NCBI GenBank assembly: GCA_013368325.1
Contig: JAACJK010000230.1
Location: forward strand, 62,001-126,000
Direction: 5' to 3'
Length of the DNA: 64,000 nucleotides
Source: Ephemerocybe angulata
Lineage: Eukaryota > Basidiomycota > Agaricomycetes > Agaricales > Psathyrellaceae
Position numbers and translations under genes: made by a program. Under the pieces are notes generated by a model, which was given only the letters and a program-made list of their open reading frames with translations, was not told the origin of the DNA and made no database searches. Positions 44,539 through 55,556 of this stretch are shown one piece after another; the stretch's first letter is position 1; each line of letters begins with the position of its first letter.

Positions 44539-45647
44539 ATGTTGTTCTCGGCGTCCGCTTTGCTTGCTGCTGCTGCGTTTGTAGGGGAGGCAGCTGCCCA
44601 CGGCTACGTTCCCTTCATCCGGATCAATGGGACAACCCTTCCAGGATGGGATGTCACGAAAGGTACGTGGTGGGTATAATATTCTTCGTTGACATTGACG
44701 AATATTGGGGCGTTTGACGTTCAGATGGTTATACCAATCCCCAACCGCTGCGAATTGTCCGTGCTACCAAGGCCGACAGTGGCTTCGTCAGCAATCCCAC
44801 GTCTGGAGAGATTACCTGCTCCATCGGAAACTCGAAGCTGCCACCTGTAAGAAGAAAATAAACTGCAGACGACGAAGAATATAACTTACAATAATACTCA
44901 TACAGGGCCCTATCACCGCTTCTGTAGCTGCAGGAGGCACAGTCACCGCAGTCTGGAACACCTGGCCAACTGGTCACTACGGTCCCATCATCGACTACAT
45001 CGCGAAGTGCCCATCCTCTGGATGCTCTAGCTGGAAGGCCGACAGCGGGTCGCCCTGGATCAAGGTAGGCCTAATAGCCCGTTCATATTTGCGCGTCACT
45101 GACCTTATGCTTGTGCATCAGATTGGCCAAAAGACCTACAACGGAGAGTGGCCCTCTGACACCCTCGCCAAGAACGGCTTCACGCACGACATCAAGATCC
45201 CCAAGAACTTGGCATCGGGAGACTATGTCAGGACTCCATCCTCTCTAATCTGAGAAAACAAGTACTTACAAGTCCCTGGGGTTTTTCAGCTGATTCGCCA
45301 TGAACAACTCGCCCTGCACGGAGCTTCTTCTCAAGGTGGAGCCCAATTCTACCCTGGTAAGTTCTTTCGAAATCCTCAAAAAGGGCGGACAAGTTTACAG
45401 GGCCTTTGCTAGTTTGCATTCAGATAACCATTACTGGAGGCGGAAGCTTGGTACCTCAGGGTAACCTCAACTTCCCCGGAGCATACAGCGCAACCGACAA
45501 GGGCATCTTGTTCAACCCCTACCAGGGAGATGCTGCCAACAGGGTAAGTTCTCAGAACGATGGTGAAAGAAAAGAGGACTCACTGTATTTGTTGCATAGG
45601 CCTACGTCCCGCCAGGTGGCCCAGTCTACTCCGGACTGCAGTTCTAA
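44539..45647 (+). CDS. AA9 lytic polysaccharide monooxygenase, copy 2 (7 exons)
   Basis: 251 residues from exons 44539-44662, 44725-44846, 44906-45064, 45122-45226, 45290-45356, 45413-45543 and 45600-45647. Exon lengths equal those of copy 1 except that exon 6 (131 nt) equals exons 6 and 7 of copy 1 together (77 + 54), so intron 6 is absent here, with no codon gained or lost. It has a signal peptide, then HGYVPFIRINGTTLPGWDV with brace His21, the second His in WPTGHYGPIIDYIAKC, and the ALHGAS...QFYP outer sphere with axial Tyr. It ends PPGGPVYSGLQF. The upstream TATA element supports this start over an in-frame ATG at 44467. It is a cellulose- or glucan-directed LPMO by family; regioselectivity is not predictable. 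Confidence 0.95.
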
Positions 45648-45900
45648 GGTGACAACCATTGACATGCGTCATAGATACGCTTTCATGTCTTCCGGCCAGT
45701 CAATGCAATCTTATATCACTCCGAGGCTATCATGTCTTCGTATATCCTTGCTGCGGTTGGCTTTGAAAAGTAAACGGTAAACATATTCATTGTCCCCATT
45801 ATTACGTGGTATACAACCGGTGTAGCGATTCTGCGATGGAGAATCATTAATCACTCGTCGAGCTCAGATGCCAGAAGTAGACGGCACGCACAGCTCCAGC

Positions 45901-46502
45901 TCATTTCCTCCCGCCGTGCTTCTTCCCGCTCCGCGACCCCTTGCGCTTCCTGGTGCGACGTTTCTTGGGCGTGGGTGTCGGTGTCGGTGTGGGAGGGGGA
46001 GAAGTCGCGCCTCGCAGACGGATTCGTCCATCTTTCAAAGTCTCAGTGATAACAGGGCTCGCTGCCGGGCGGTATTTGTGCTCTTTCGAGTACCTACAAA
46101 ACGCCAAACGCCTCGCGTTAGTACTTCTCTTGAACGATACGGAAATAGGTATTTCAAACCGTACCTCGAAGCGTAGATGATACTCGGCTTGCTCTGCTTC
46201 CTGATGTAGTGGGCGCGAATGCTATAAGCCAGCCACGCGAAGAGGATGAACCCGATGAACGCCATGAACCAATCCAGTTTGCGACGCGATTCGGCCATTT
46301 GCTGTCGCGCGATTTGCATTGTGCGTTTTCGCCTGGCCCGGCGAGCTTCGTCGCTTTCTTCCTCCTCCTCCTCCTCCTCCTCCTCCTCCTCCGCTTCTTC
46401 CTCCTCGCCGCTCTCCGAGGACAATAGCTCAGATTCTTCGCTACCACCACGGTTCTCGGGCAGAAGCTCTTCCTCTTCGTGTCTGGGCTTGATTTCAGTC
46501 AT
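45901..46502 (-). CDS. Single-pass membrane protein with acidic N-terminus and basic tail, 2 exons
   Basis: 176 residues from exons 46502-46165 and 46093-45901. The N-terminal third is highly acidic and contains an uninterrupted poly-Glu run coded by GAG repeats. A basic amphipathic stretch (RRARRKRTMQIARQQMAESR) leads to one membrane segment, WFMAFIGFILFAWLAYSI. Then comes a region with the KEHKYRPAASPVITETLKDG sequence and a C-terminal tail of Thr-Pro repeats and Lys/Arg (PKKRRTRKRKGSRSGKK). The layout suggests an ER or nuclear-envelope protein with a tail-like basic end. I do not recognise the family. Confidence 0.7.
46359..46412. repeat. CTC/GAG trinucleotide repeat (poly-Glu)
   Basis: Near-perfect run of CTC on the plus strand, read as GAG on minus inside the membrane protein gene; likely length-polymorphic. 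Confidence 0.85.
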
Positions 46503-47012
46503 TCTGGCTAGGCGTCTCTAGGTAGTCCGAGCCAGTATACGAATGTTCGTCGTGAACGTTGGCTGACTGTGGTAGAGTCCTGAGTCCAAAGACCATGGCT
46601 AAGTCCTCTTTGCCCCTGTTTGAATCGGAAGTTGATGCCACGTTGGCCAATCAGAAGCCGTTCGCGAACATTCCGCTGGGCGCCTAAGTAAGTGTGTGTG
46701 TGTGAACAGGGGCCAGGCCTCCAGGGCTCAATTCACCGCCAAAGAAGGTCGATTCCAAGAGCTACGGAGTTAGACGAGCGTCAGATATCTGCGTCGAAGA
46801 ATAGATGGGTGTATTACGGGGAAAATGTTCCTATGAACTAAACTACAGACCCTGCCTGAAAGAAGGGTGGATCGAACGAAAGCAAAACGACGCAGAACAG
46901 CAATCTACAGATACATACAAACAAATGGCTGAAGGCTAGTATACAATGAAACATAAGCAAGGTCCATGGGGCCATGATATCGAAAGCAATACAAAGACTG
47001 GCATCGTTGTCT
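46503..47012. other. Intergenic region
   Basis: No gene seen; includes a short GT run near 46693 (TGTGTGTGTG) and the 3' flank of the next minus-strand gene. Confidence 0.5.
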
Positions 47013-49073
47013 TTACTGCTGAGATGACCTGCGGCTCGCAGTGATGAATGGGAGAGAGTCCAAAATATGACGCCACTGCTTAACCTGGTCCTTGAGCAGA
47101 CTCTTCTTGTTGATCTTAACGCTTCCGCGGAATGGTAGGCCTTGTAAGCTCAGCTCAGATTCGCGGCCATCCACAGGCAGCCCTTCTACAGAGACGCTGA
47201 CCGCTGCTACGCCTTGAAGACCAGCCACGGCTCCATCCGAATTGAAGATGACCTGAAAGTTACAGAGTTGGTGAGCAGGATGGCCAAGCGATCGTGCTAT
47301 AGAAACAGAACGTACCTTACTAACAAAGTTGCTAAATTCCTTCTGCCTTCCGGGAAGCACCTCCAACGGCACGTCAACCACCTTCGCAGTAACCGCGTAT
47401 GCCGAACCTTCATCCACCCCACTCGGATCCCTCACACTTGTGGCATTGAGCCAATCCTCAGGCCGGATATGCCCAAACGCTCGTTCCGGTAAAGGATCTG
47501 GCAACGGTGGTTCGGGTGGTGCAGGAGGGGTCCAGCTGAAGTTGACTGGCACTTCTCCATCGAAGATCAAGACGTCCGGAAGAACTTTGGAGACGTCCAG
47601 GGTAACATCCATGCCTTTGGGCAAGACTATTCGAGCGAACACAGTCCCGCTGGCAAAGAACTGTCCATTCGAACCTTTGGGCTTCAGCTTCATATCGTGA
47701 ATGGTGACATTCTGCAGGATATGGGGGCGGGGATTTGGTGCGGGGAAGTCCGCCTGTATGGCTAGGCCTGGCAGTAACTTCGACGAGATCACAATGGGGT
47801 TCGATTTCCCTGAGAGATATCGCATGAGGAAGGACGATAGCGTGGGCAGAGCGGCGGATTCGATGGGCAGCACGGAGCCTTCGAGTTGGATCGTGATATT
47901 TGGATGGGTGAGAGAAAAGGGTGCGGCAATAACTGAAGCAATGTCGATGGTCGAATGTGACGTTGTCGGGAGGGAGGCGGTAAATTGCAGTGGAGGGGAT
48001 GTAAAGTTGAGGCCGGATGGTACGGGGTCTATCACCGAGGCCTCGGCAATTAGATTGAGCTGTGATCTTGCTGAGTAGAGAGAAAAAGATTTGAGGCTAA
48101 TGAGCTCAGCGACGGTTGGCAAAGGGACATCAGCCCCGGGATGGGGTAAGCCAGGGATAGCCGGAACTACGGCTAACGGGTGAGTGGGCATAGCTAAAGG
48201 GGAGGGAAGGTGCTTACCTTGGAGTCTGAGGGAGGCTTGGATATTAGAGAGCTTTCCGTGAAACCTCGTACGCCAGGATGGTCGGTTCCACGATCCTCCC
48301 AGAACGTAGACGCTCTTGACATCTGCACGGACGGCAAAGAAACCGCGTTTCCAGGAATCTCTTAAGAAAGACGCGACAATGCTGGTGTTTGTGGTGGGGT
48401 GAACCAACGCAGATACCGTTATAGGTGTAAGCCAAGTGTTGTCATCTGGCGGATTGACGGACAAAGGGACTTGGAGCGGTGGGATGTCGATGTTGGCCAG
48501 AACCTGGTATGGATCAAACTCCGGGAGTACAGAGACTGTGGTCAGGTTAAGGGACACATTCTCCAAGGTCTGAACACCATGTCTTCCGATACCCTTCCAT
48601 ACCCTTTCCAGAATCCCGTCGTCCGAACCACTGTTGATCCCAAGAGCATCCCCGATGTCCACACCTAGCCGGCCTTCCACCTTGACCCATAGTCCCCCAT
48701 CCGCAGTAACGTTTATAATCTCTAGTTTGTCGGGCCCCAGGAAAACGAGGTGCTTGTTAATGATGTCTTGTGGTGTAAGCCCTGTCGCTCGTGCGGCATA
48801 CGACCAGGCCAGAAGCCCAATGACGACAAGGAATAGGATGGAGACCAGCAGGGAGAGGAGGAAAACTTTCGTTAACTTCGCGCATAGTCGTCTCCTCGAT
48901 GAGAGTCGAGTTGCCTCGTCGGTTTCATTGACGCCCTGCCATGGTAGTTGGGATGTTCCGGCGAGTTGTTCAAGGAGCGGGGTACGTTCTGTCGACTCAT
49001 CCAGGATTATGGCCCGTCGTTTTCCTTTGCGGTCTTGAGAGGATATCGGGTCTTGTTGCTCTTCGTCGTTCAT
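47013..49073 (-). CDS. Single-pass membrane protein with LEA-2-like (DUF3712/Tag1-type) domains, 3 exons
   Basis: 650 residues with exons 49073-48218, 48172-47316 and 47252-47013. The uninterrupted frame would be longer, but two stop-free multiples of three (45 nt from 48217 and 63 nt from 47315) carry full GTAAGC/GTACGT donors and TTAG/TTTCAG acceptors, and I take them as introns. The N-terminus is cytosolic and hydrophilic (MNDEEQQDPISSQDRKGKRR), with one membrane helix near residue 80 (VFLLSLLVSILFLVVIGLL). The large lumenal part contains repeated beta-rich segments of the LEA-2/DUF3712 kind, such as LEIINVTADGGLWVKVEGRL and HILQNVTIHDMKLKP. This resembles fungal Tag1-like vacuolar proteins. 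The frame extends upstream to 49244, but the ATG at 49073 gives the natural N-terminus. Family assignment is tentative. Confidence 0.7.
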   Translation of the reverse strand: MNDEEQQDPISSQDRKGKRRAIILDESTERTPLLEQLAGTSQLPWQGVNETDEATRLSSRRRLCAKLTKVFLLSLLVSILFLVVIGLLAWSYAARATGLTPQDIINKHLVFLGPDKLEIINVTADGGLWVKVEGRLGVDIGDALGINSGSDDGILERVWKGIGRHGVQTLENVSLNLTTVSVLPEFDPYQVLANIDIPPLQVPLSVNPPDDNTWLTPITVSALVHPTTNTSIVASFLRDSWKRGFFAVRADVKSVYVLGGSWNRPSWRTRFHGKLSNIQASLRLQGKHLPSPLAMPTHPLAVVPAIPGLPHPGADVPLPTVAELISLKSFSLYSARSQLNLIAEASVIDPVPSGLNFTSPPLQFTASLPTTSHSTIDIASVIAAPFSLTHPNITIQLEGSVLPIESAALPTLSSFLMRYLSGKSNPIVISSKLLPGLAIQADFPAPNPRPHILQNVTIHDMKLKPKGSNGQFFASGTVFARIVLPKGMDVTLDVSKVLPDVLIFDGEVPVNFSWTPPAPPEPPLPDPLPERAFGHIRPEDWLNATSVRDPSGVDEGSAYAVTAKVVDVPLEVLPGRQKEFSNFVSKVRSVSIARSLGHPAHQLCNFQVIFNSDGAVAGLQGVAAVSVSVEGLPVDGRESELSLQGLPFRGSVKINKKSLLKDQVKQWRHILDSLPFITASRRSSQQ

Positions 49074-49490
49074 TGGTGCATAGACAGAGCTGTGGAAGTA
49101 GGCCACAAACGTGGAGAAAGAAGTGCGGGGAAACCCCAAACTCGTTCCTGTGGCACGGAGGGGACCTCGGAGTGATCCGAACGGACCTGGCAGCGGAGAG
49201 TCAAATATGCCGGGGCGCCGCGCCGCCGCCACGCCGTGGAACAAGCGCGCAACACCGAGTCATCCACCGCCATGCACACCATCCATTCGAACTTACAGAA
49301 GTGACAAGGAACTCCAATAATTGGCCATATAGTGTTGGTTAGGAACGAGCTTTCCTCACGAGGAGGTAACGTTTGACAGCAGCAAAATGATATCCAATAA
49401 TTGACCCTTTATACATAGATTTATAAGTTCAATCTTCGGACTGAACTTGAGTGTGGCAAGATGGTATCCTCCACCGCGACAACCAGAACC
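49074..49490. other. Upstream region of the membrane protein and 3' flank of AA13
   Basis: No further gene seen. The minus frame stays open up to 49244 without conserved content. Confidence 0.5.
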
Positions 49491-50720
49491 CTACTTCCAG
49501 CTGGCGGAGGTGCTAACCGATGTGGAGCAGTCAGAAGGTACGGTGTAAGACCTGTTGGGGTCGCTCTCCCAAGTGATGGCGCCGCTGCTGGACACCTTGA
49601 TGAACTTGTACTCGAAGGAAGTGCCAGGAGGGATGGAGACGGTGATCGCCCACAGGGGGTTGGAGCTGGTGTACTGTGAGGCAGAGAGGGGAACGGCGGA
49701 GCCCGTGTTCCACGAGCCGAGTTGGGAAATCGAGCCAACAACCTTGATGGTCTCTCCGGTAACGGTGGAGACGAGCTCGTTGAAGGTCACGGCAACAGTC
49801 GCGGGAAGAGTGGTGCAGGAGGGTGTAGAGGAGGAGGTGGTGGAGGAAGACGAGGAAGTGGACGAGGAGGAGGAGGAGGTGCTGGAGGAGGAGGTGGTGC
49901 TGGTACCAGTCCCTCCAGTGATGGCGATATCGGCACAGGAGAGGTAGATCTGCCCAGTCTGGAACGAGTTCCAACGGAGGGAGAGGAGGGTATGGGCAGA
50001 GCTGTAGTTCGGGATCTTGATTTTCTTGGTGACGGTGTAACCGCCGGAGATGCTGGTGTAACACGATCCGAGAGCAGAGTTGTCGACACCCTGGCACTTG
50101 GTGCCGCTGAAGGGGTTGCAGGTGAACCAATCGTTGCGGTAGCAAGCCTGGCCCGCGGTGCAATCGCCGCTGTAGTCACAACTCTGACCACTAACGTCGG
50201 TGCAGGAGAGAGTGCCAGCCTCGAAGCAGGCTTCGGCAGCCTCCTTCTCGGCGATGGTTGGGATATACCCAGAGGTCATCAGCTTGTCGACGAGGGCCTG
50301 GTCCTGGCAGATACGGTAGGAGAACATGCCTCCGTGGTCACCGTTGTGGTCGACACACCACTGAACGTCGACGGTGTCACCGGCGGTATAGGTGACGACA
50401 GGTGCGTTGCCCCAGAGTGTTGCTGGTGTGTTGTAGTCGACGCTGACACGGGCATTGTAGCCACAAGGACCGCTTCGGGCAACGGGAGCAGCGGTGAGAT
50501 CTGGCCACGACGTGACGGGCTCAAGGATAGAGCACTCGGGGCAGGTATCGATGCCCGACTGTGAAGAGAGTCAAATGTCGATCGTACCCTAAGTGGAATG
50601 TGAGCTTACCTCTGCCCCTAGGCGACTACGACTCTTCGGGATGGTCATATAACCATGTCCGTATACAGAGGTAGCGAAAGAGACGGCGCTAGCGACGAGG
50701 ATAGCGATAGACGACTTCAT
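49491..50720 (-). CDS. AA13 starch-active LPMO with CBM20, 2 exons
   Basis: 392 residues from exons 50720-50610 and 50558-49491. AA13 enzymes are secreted copper monooxygenases that cleave starch oxidatively. The signal peptide ([21 protein letters not shown]) is followed by the mature N-terminal His22 in [14 protein letters not shown], typical of AA13. The second copper His lies in [20 protein letters not shown]. Many Cys ([31 protein letters not shown]) and [19 protein letters not shown] follow, the last being the LPMO C-terminal strand with axial Tyr. A Ser/Thr linker of about 35 residues connects to a C-terminal CBM20 ([30 protein letters not shown], and the end [14 protein letters not shown]). 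The plan AA13-linker-CBM20 is that of known starch LPMOs. A minus-strand TATAAAGG lies 64 bp upstream. Confidence 0.92.
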
Positions 50721-52372
50721 TGTGAAGGATGAAGAGAAAACTTTGCAAGATGAGTTTCTGTCGAGTACAGAGAGAAGGTGCTGCCTTTATACATCTCAGA
50801 ACGCATCGAAATTGCTCACACTCAACCCGATGCGTTTCTCAGGTCTGCGTCATATGGTAGGTGGTAGCAGGTGTTTCTCTGAAGCATCCGTGGACGCGCA
50901 TCGAACAGAAGCTGGAGAAGAAGAACAAGGCCTTATTCAGCGTAAGGGTGTTTTTTACAGGCAACTCGAGTTTCTCGGTGATATTCGAGGTAAACCCGGC
51001 TGATGATGTCGTGCCGTTATATTGTGGGGAAGTGGCCTTTGACATCCATGACGCGGGGGTGGCGCGTAGTACTATAGGGTGGACGTTCCACAGAAGCTCT
51101 GCTTACAGGTCGTCTCTAGTTGGTTGCTTAACAGAAAGACTTGCCACGGCCAACTTAGAGCAGGTTGTATCCCGCAAACTCGAGCTGAAGACGTTCGGCG
51201 ATGACGGCCGTTGGACACCCCACAACCCTCCCACACCCCACACATGATTATGCACCCCAGACTGCGTTTGATTGGGCTCGAGAAGCGCTTGAAAGAATAG
51301 ATCGTTCAACGTTCAACCCTGGGAGGCAGTGGGTCCTTTGGTGGGAAATATGACACAATGGTGAGCATATGATATCTTATAATCGATGAACATAGCGCTT
51401 CGGTCAGTTTCCTGTGTGGTTTTGTGGCTTGCTCGCCGTTTCTGGCTCACCATGTCAACAGGGCGGTCGTTCTGTGTCCATTTTATCCTGTAAAGGGAGC
51501 CTTGGGTACTCTGTGATTCGGAAAGCGACGATGGCGCAGAATCGAGTGCCTTTTCAAAAAACTCCAACTGAGGAGTTGTCAGTAATTGAAGCGCAAATCA
51601 AGCCAAATCTTTGGTGAAAGGTATCGTACTACTCGAATTTCTTAACTGATTTCTAGGTGGGACATGAAGAACACCCTTGTGTCATTATCGTAGAATGCGG
51701 GGGCATGTGCTTCAAGACATACGATGTCTTCTGCCCAGGTTTCCATGGGCAACGTGAAGGTTACCGCTCTGAGAAAGCCGGGTCTTGCTCCATTTCCCCT
51801 CCTGGACTCACCCCTACTCACCCTTTCACTAATCTTTGAATTGATCGCCTGCGCACAGATATCAAATGGGAAGCAAATTGAATAGACCAGTTTCTCCGTG
51901 AAATGAAATCACCGCAAGACAGTCTTCTATGATATTACCCCCGTATTAATCTGAATCCGCAGTGGGGAGAAAAGGAGTGCAAAAACGGAATACATGGCCC
52001 ATCGATGGTTGAACCCGAGGCGACTCTGGCCTTAAGTTGAGAGCTCGAGCTTAGGTCGAAGCATTGAATATTGATCCCAAACGCTGAAAGCAGGAGACCA
52101 TATTAGAGATATATTAGCTCGATCTGGGCAGACATAGGACTTTGCATAGTTGACAACGATATGGTTTCCATCCTGTAATCATTGAAGCACTCAATGTAAG
52201 TCAGACTGGCGGAGCGATTGAGAGCTCAAACGGATCACTAGTCGGATCAAAAGATAGATGATCCGTTACCGGACACGCCGAGGCCCGGCGCGAGGTCTTC
52301 CCGCCCTTTGCCGCAACGAACTTCGTTGTTCAGTGTTCACCTCCCCGAAGACAAGGACCAAGAATCCTAGAC
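50721..52372. other. Gene-free region upstream of AA13
   Basis: 1.65 kb. Longest open frame is 128 codons (50861-51247, plus) without recognisable content. The left end is the AA13 promoter, the right end the F-box leader. Confidence 0.5.
50784..50791 (-). promoter_or_regulatory. TATA box of the AA13 gene
   Basis: TATAAAGG on minus, 64 bp upstream of the AA13 ATG. Confidence 0.55.
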
Positions 52373-54055
52373 ATGGGAGACCATAACCCCGATTTCACAC
52401 ACCTCATTAAAAGCAATGTAGTCCCGAGTTCCATCGAGGAGGCTTCTGTTCAGCAGGTCATCGAAACCCTCGAAGCGAACATTGCCCAGCTGCAGTCCCA
52501 GCTCGACGGACTCCATAATCGACTCCGCCAGCACCGGGCAATTCTTTCTCCTGTACGACGGCTTCCAGCAGAGGTACTGGGCGAAGTATTCAAGTTTGCG
52601 GTGCCGAAAGCCGAGGAAAAGGGCTGGAAGTCCGTTTCGGATACCTTGCGCCTGGTGTGTAAAAGCTGGGGGAGAGCGTCGCGACTCACCCTCCAACTTT
52701 GGGATACCGTCCGCATCTCATACGAATACCCCTCTCTGGAACTGCTAAAGTATGAAAAGATCGCCTCCTGGCTGGCCAAATCCGGGTCACTGCCAAGAAC
52801 TCTGGAATTCGTTGCATCTAGATGCGAAGACGTGAAAACCGCCCACGACTGCCCATGCCAGTTTGGGGATGAGTGCCTTTCGGTGCACCCGGCAATATCA
52901 AGGCTTCTGGCAGGAGGCCCCTCGTTATCTCATTTTGTCCTCGAGAGCACAGGCCCCGGCTGCTTTCGAAACCTAATCGCCTCCATCGACGCCATTCAAC
53001 CATCAGGTCACATTCGCCAATGGGACAATTTAACGTCCCTTTCCCTCAGATTCTCTGCCGCATTCGAAGCCTGGCCCGGACATTTGGAGGCCATTGACTC
53101 TATCTTTCAGCATCTACCCACTCATCTTACCGCCTTGGACCTTCGTTTGCCATGCTCAGAATCCGCCTTCCACGATACCACCGATTCAATAACAATTCCT
53201 ATTCGCGTCCCGCCGAGCGTCTTGGAGCGCCTCAAAACATTCAAGATCCATTGCGATTGGCCAGGCCCCCACATCCTGACCATGCTTCAGCACTGCAAAA
53301 ACGTCGAAACCCTGACCATCGACCACCTTGATCAACATCCTGACTTGACCGACTTCACTTCCCAAGCACTCATCCAAAGCTTTGGACCCGAAAGGCGTTT
53401 AACGCTCCCAAGGGTGCACACCCTGGAAGTAAGAGCATGCGATACCATTCCGTGCCTTGTAAATCTCAGAGCCCCTGCCCTTCGGAACATATCCTTCCAT
53501 TGCGGTGAATCGGAGGTGTATAAAAGAGGCACAAGCATATCAGCGTTCTTTGCCAATATCCTCAACGACTTCCTCAAAGCTTCGGGCGTCCATGACATAC
53601 AGTCGCTGTCCATATACCACCTGGCAATTTCGGCAGACGACCTCTTGGAATCCTTGGTTATGCTTCCGTCGCTTGTCCACGTTACACTTGACGACGTTAT
53701 CGTTGTTCCTACTGGCCCAATACGGGTATGGGAGGGACTCAGGAAGAGGGCTGAAGAAGCGGCTGAAGCACTCGGACTTGGCTTGGGCAATATTCCTGCC
53801 TTACAAGGCTATTTGCCCAACATCCAAAAACTCGACATCCTTCATGCATCCTCCGATTACCCTTTCATCGACGTCCTCGAATTTCTCCAAGAGAGGCGAA
53901 AGCATACTGTTCTAGGAGCTTCTCCCTGCCATCTCACTGCATCATATCGTAAGTATCACCACTACAATGAAGAGGAGAACGAAGTCCAAGAATGCAGGGA
54001 GCTGGGAGATCGAGTGTCCTTCGTTCCTCCGACCGAAGAGGAGTTTTGGGCGTAG
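52373..54055 (+). CDS. F-box/LRR-like protein, full-length copy
   Basis: Single exon of 560 residues. A QSQL-type coiled coil (residues about 34-58) precedes the F-box core AILSPVRRLPAEVLGEVFKF, then LRLVCKSWGRASRLTLQLWD and irregular leucine-rich repeats (LTSLSLRFSAAFEAW, HLTALDLRLP, NVETLTIDHLD, LPRVHTLEVRACDTI). It is probably the substrate-recognition part of an SCF ubiquitin ligase. It is the same subfamily as the gene at 4810, which shares the coiled coil, the F-box wording and the C-D-W repeat (KIHCDWPGPHILTMLQHC here, ECDWDGNHFLPILRHC there) but ends earlier. No intron is needed. Confidence 0.85.
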   Translation: MGDHNPDFTHLIKSNVVPSSIEEASVQQVIETLEANIAQLQSQLDGLHNRLRQHRAILSPVRRLPAEVLGEVFKFAVPKAEEKGWKSVSDTLRLVCKSWGRASRLTLQLWDTVRISYEYPSLELLKYEKIASWLAKSGSLPRTLEFVASRCEDVKTAHDCPCQFGDECLSVHPAISRLLAGGPSLSHFVLESTGPGCFRNLIASIDAIQPSGHIRQWDNLTSLSLRFSAAFEAWPGHLEAIDSIFQHLPTHLTALDLRLPCSESAFHDTTDSITIPIRVPPSVLERLKTFKIHCDWPGPHILTMLQHCKNVETLTIDHLDQHPDLTDFTSQALIQSFGPERRLTLPRVHTLEVRACDTIPCLVNLRAPALRNISFHCGESEVYKRGTSISAFFANILNDFLKASGVHDIQSLSIYHLAISADDLLESLVMLPSLVHVTLDDVIVVPTGPIRVWEGLRKRAEEAAEALGLGLGNIPALQGYLPNIQKLDILHASSDYPFIDVLEFLQERRKHTVLGASPCHLTASYRKYHHYNEEENEVQECRELGDRVSFVPPTEEEFWA

Positions 54056-55556
54056 CCGCCGTAGCGTACATCGTGCTCTTGTTAATGTCATTCTAGGATA
54101 GCATTCCCACTTCTACATGATCACTTTTACACTTTATCGAACTACACTTCGCCTTTCCTAAATTCCTTCAAGAACGCTGGCGGCCGGTATGGGGAAGGTA
54201 TCGGTAAGCGGATCAGTACACCATCAAACGCCTTTCGAGCCTGAGGGCACTCGTCCCTCTTCAGCCTTTTCCACCATGTTCACCTACCGGAGAGTTTTAC
54301 CGTTGATGCGATATAAAGCCCGTACTTCCAAATCTCTCGCGAAAACCACATGACTATCTGAATCGCCCTTGCACGACTGGGGGCAACCAGCGCTTCTCCG
54401 ACGGTCACGAAGGTCTTGACGGAGAAGTTGACGCACATCCGCGGAATTTGTGCAAACCCACAGGAGAACGGGCTCTGGCGTACGTGAAAGCTTTGTATTC
54501 ATTTCCAACATTCCCCAGGCGCGCTTCGAGTCCAAGAAGATGACGCCTCACGGATCCGGTATGTTGTTGCCTTCTTACCCTTCTTCTCCCTTGCTCGAGT
54601 TCACGAAAATCTGAGAGGTAACCTCGGACAGAAGCTCCTCAGATCTTCATTCCTGTGGCTTGGGCATGCTTTGAGTTCCCATACGAAGGATGTGGATCCA
54701 CCTCAGCCCACTGTGTGACGATGGTCTCCACCTCCTCCAAATGCTGCTTCTTCAATATAATACGTAGCCAAGCTTAACGCACCTTTTCAACAACCCCATG
54801 CATGATCATGCCCAATTCACCGACATCCATTGGCTCGCCCGAATTCGAAGACCCAAGACTGTTTTAAACTATTTAAGCGATTTCACCGAAGCTAGGTGCA
54901 CCGACACGGACCTGGATCATCTGGAGGCAGTCGCAAAGGTATGGGAACGCCCACATACAGCAATAATCACTACTTATACCGGACATATGCTGCTCAAAGG
55001 ATGCAGGAAAGCCCGAAATCATAGCAATGCAATCCTCGAACAATTCAAACAAGATGTTCAACACGAGGCTTCTTGGCGACGCCAGTAACCCCCTCAACCT
55101 CCTCACTCATCCGCTTCATGTGCTCCCGAGAGCCCCGTATCTGAATCAGCTCGTCGTTCAGCGTTTTCTGTTACCTCAGGAGTGGGTTTGAAATGCTCAA
55201 GACGCTATTCGCCCAGTCTAAGAAGCCGGATTTGTTGAGAGTGTGTCATGGGCAAACGTCGGATGAGTAGTAGCCATGGCTTCTCATTCCCTTAACTCCG
55301 ATCCACGCATCCCTCGAATGCGTGGGATTGACGCCTTCTTTCACAACTAATATCATTCTGGAATCTGGAGGCAAATCACATCTAACCGGGACCGACCTTG
55401 GCCCCACCCTTCGTATTGCATGGCCATGATTCTCCTCGAAGCACCTGATGCGTAAAACGCCGAATATGCATCTCTTTCTTCTCTCCAAGCCGATGATGAA
55501 CCGCATCCTTTTAAATGGGTGGAGTAGTCGTAGACATCCCTCGAGTTGGTTGTAAC
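54056..55556. other. Region without a recognised gene
   Basis: 1.5 kb. A 96-codon open frame at 54798-55088 and minus frames at 54284-54535 and 55246-55506 show no family features. The right end is the promoter of the AA8-AA12 gene, with a TTTTAAAT element about 45 bp before its ATG. Confidence 0.45.

Noticed and set aside
49074..49244. 57-residue N-terminal extension of the LEA-2-like membrane protein
   Set aside because: Compositionally biased and upstream of a natural hydrophilic N-terminus at the ATG 49073; likely 5' leader.
49722..50564. Gly/Glu-rich plus-strand frames over the AA13 gene
   Set aside because: They are the antisense reading of the Ser/Thr linker and Cys-rich core; the minus-strand protein is certain.
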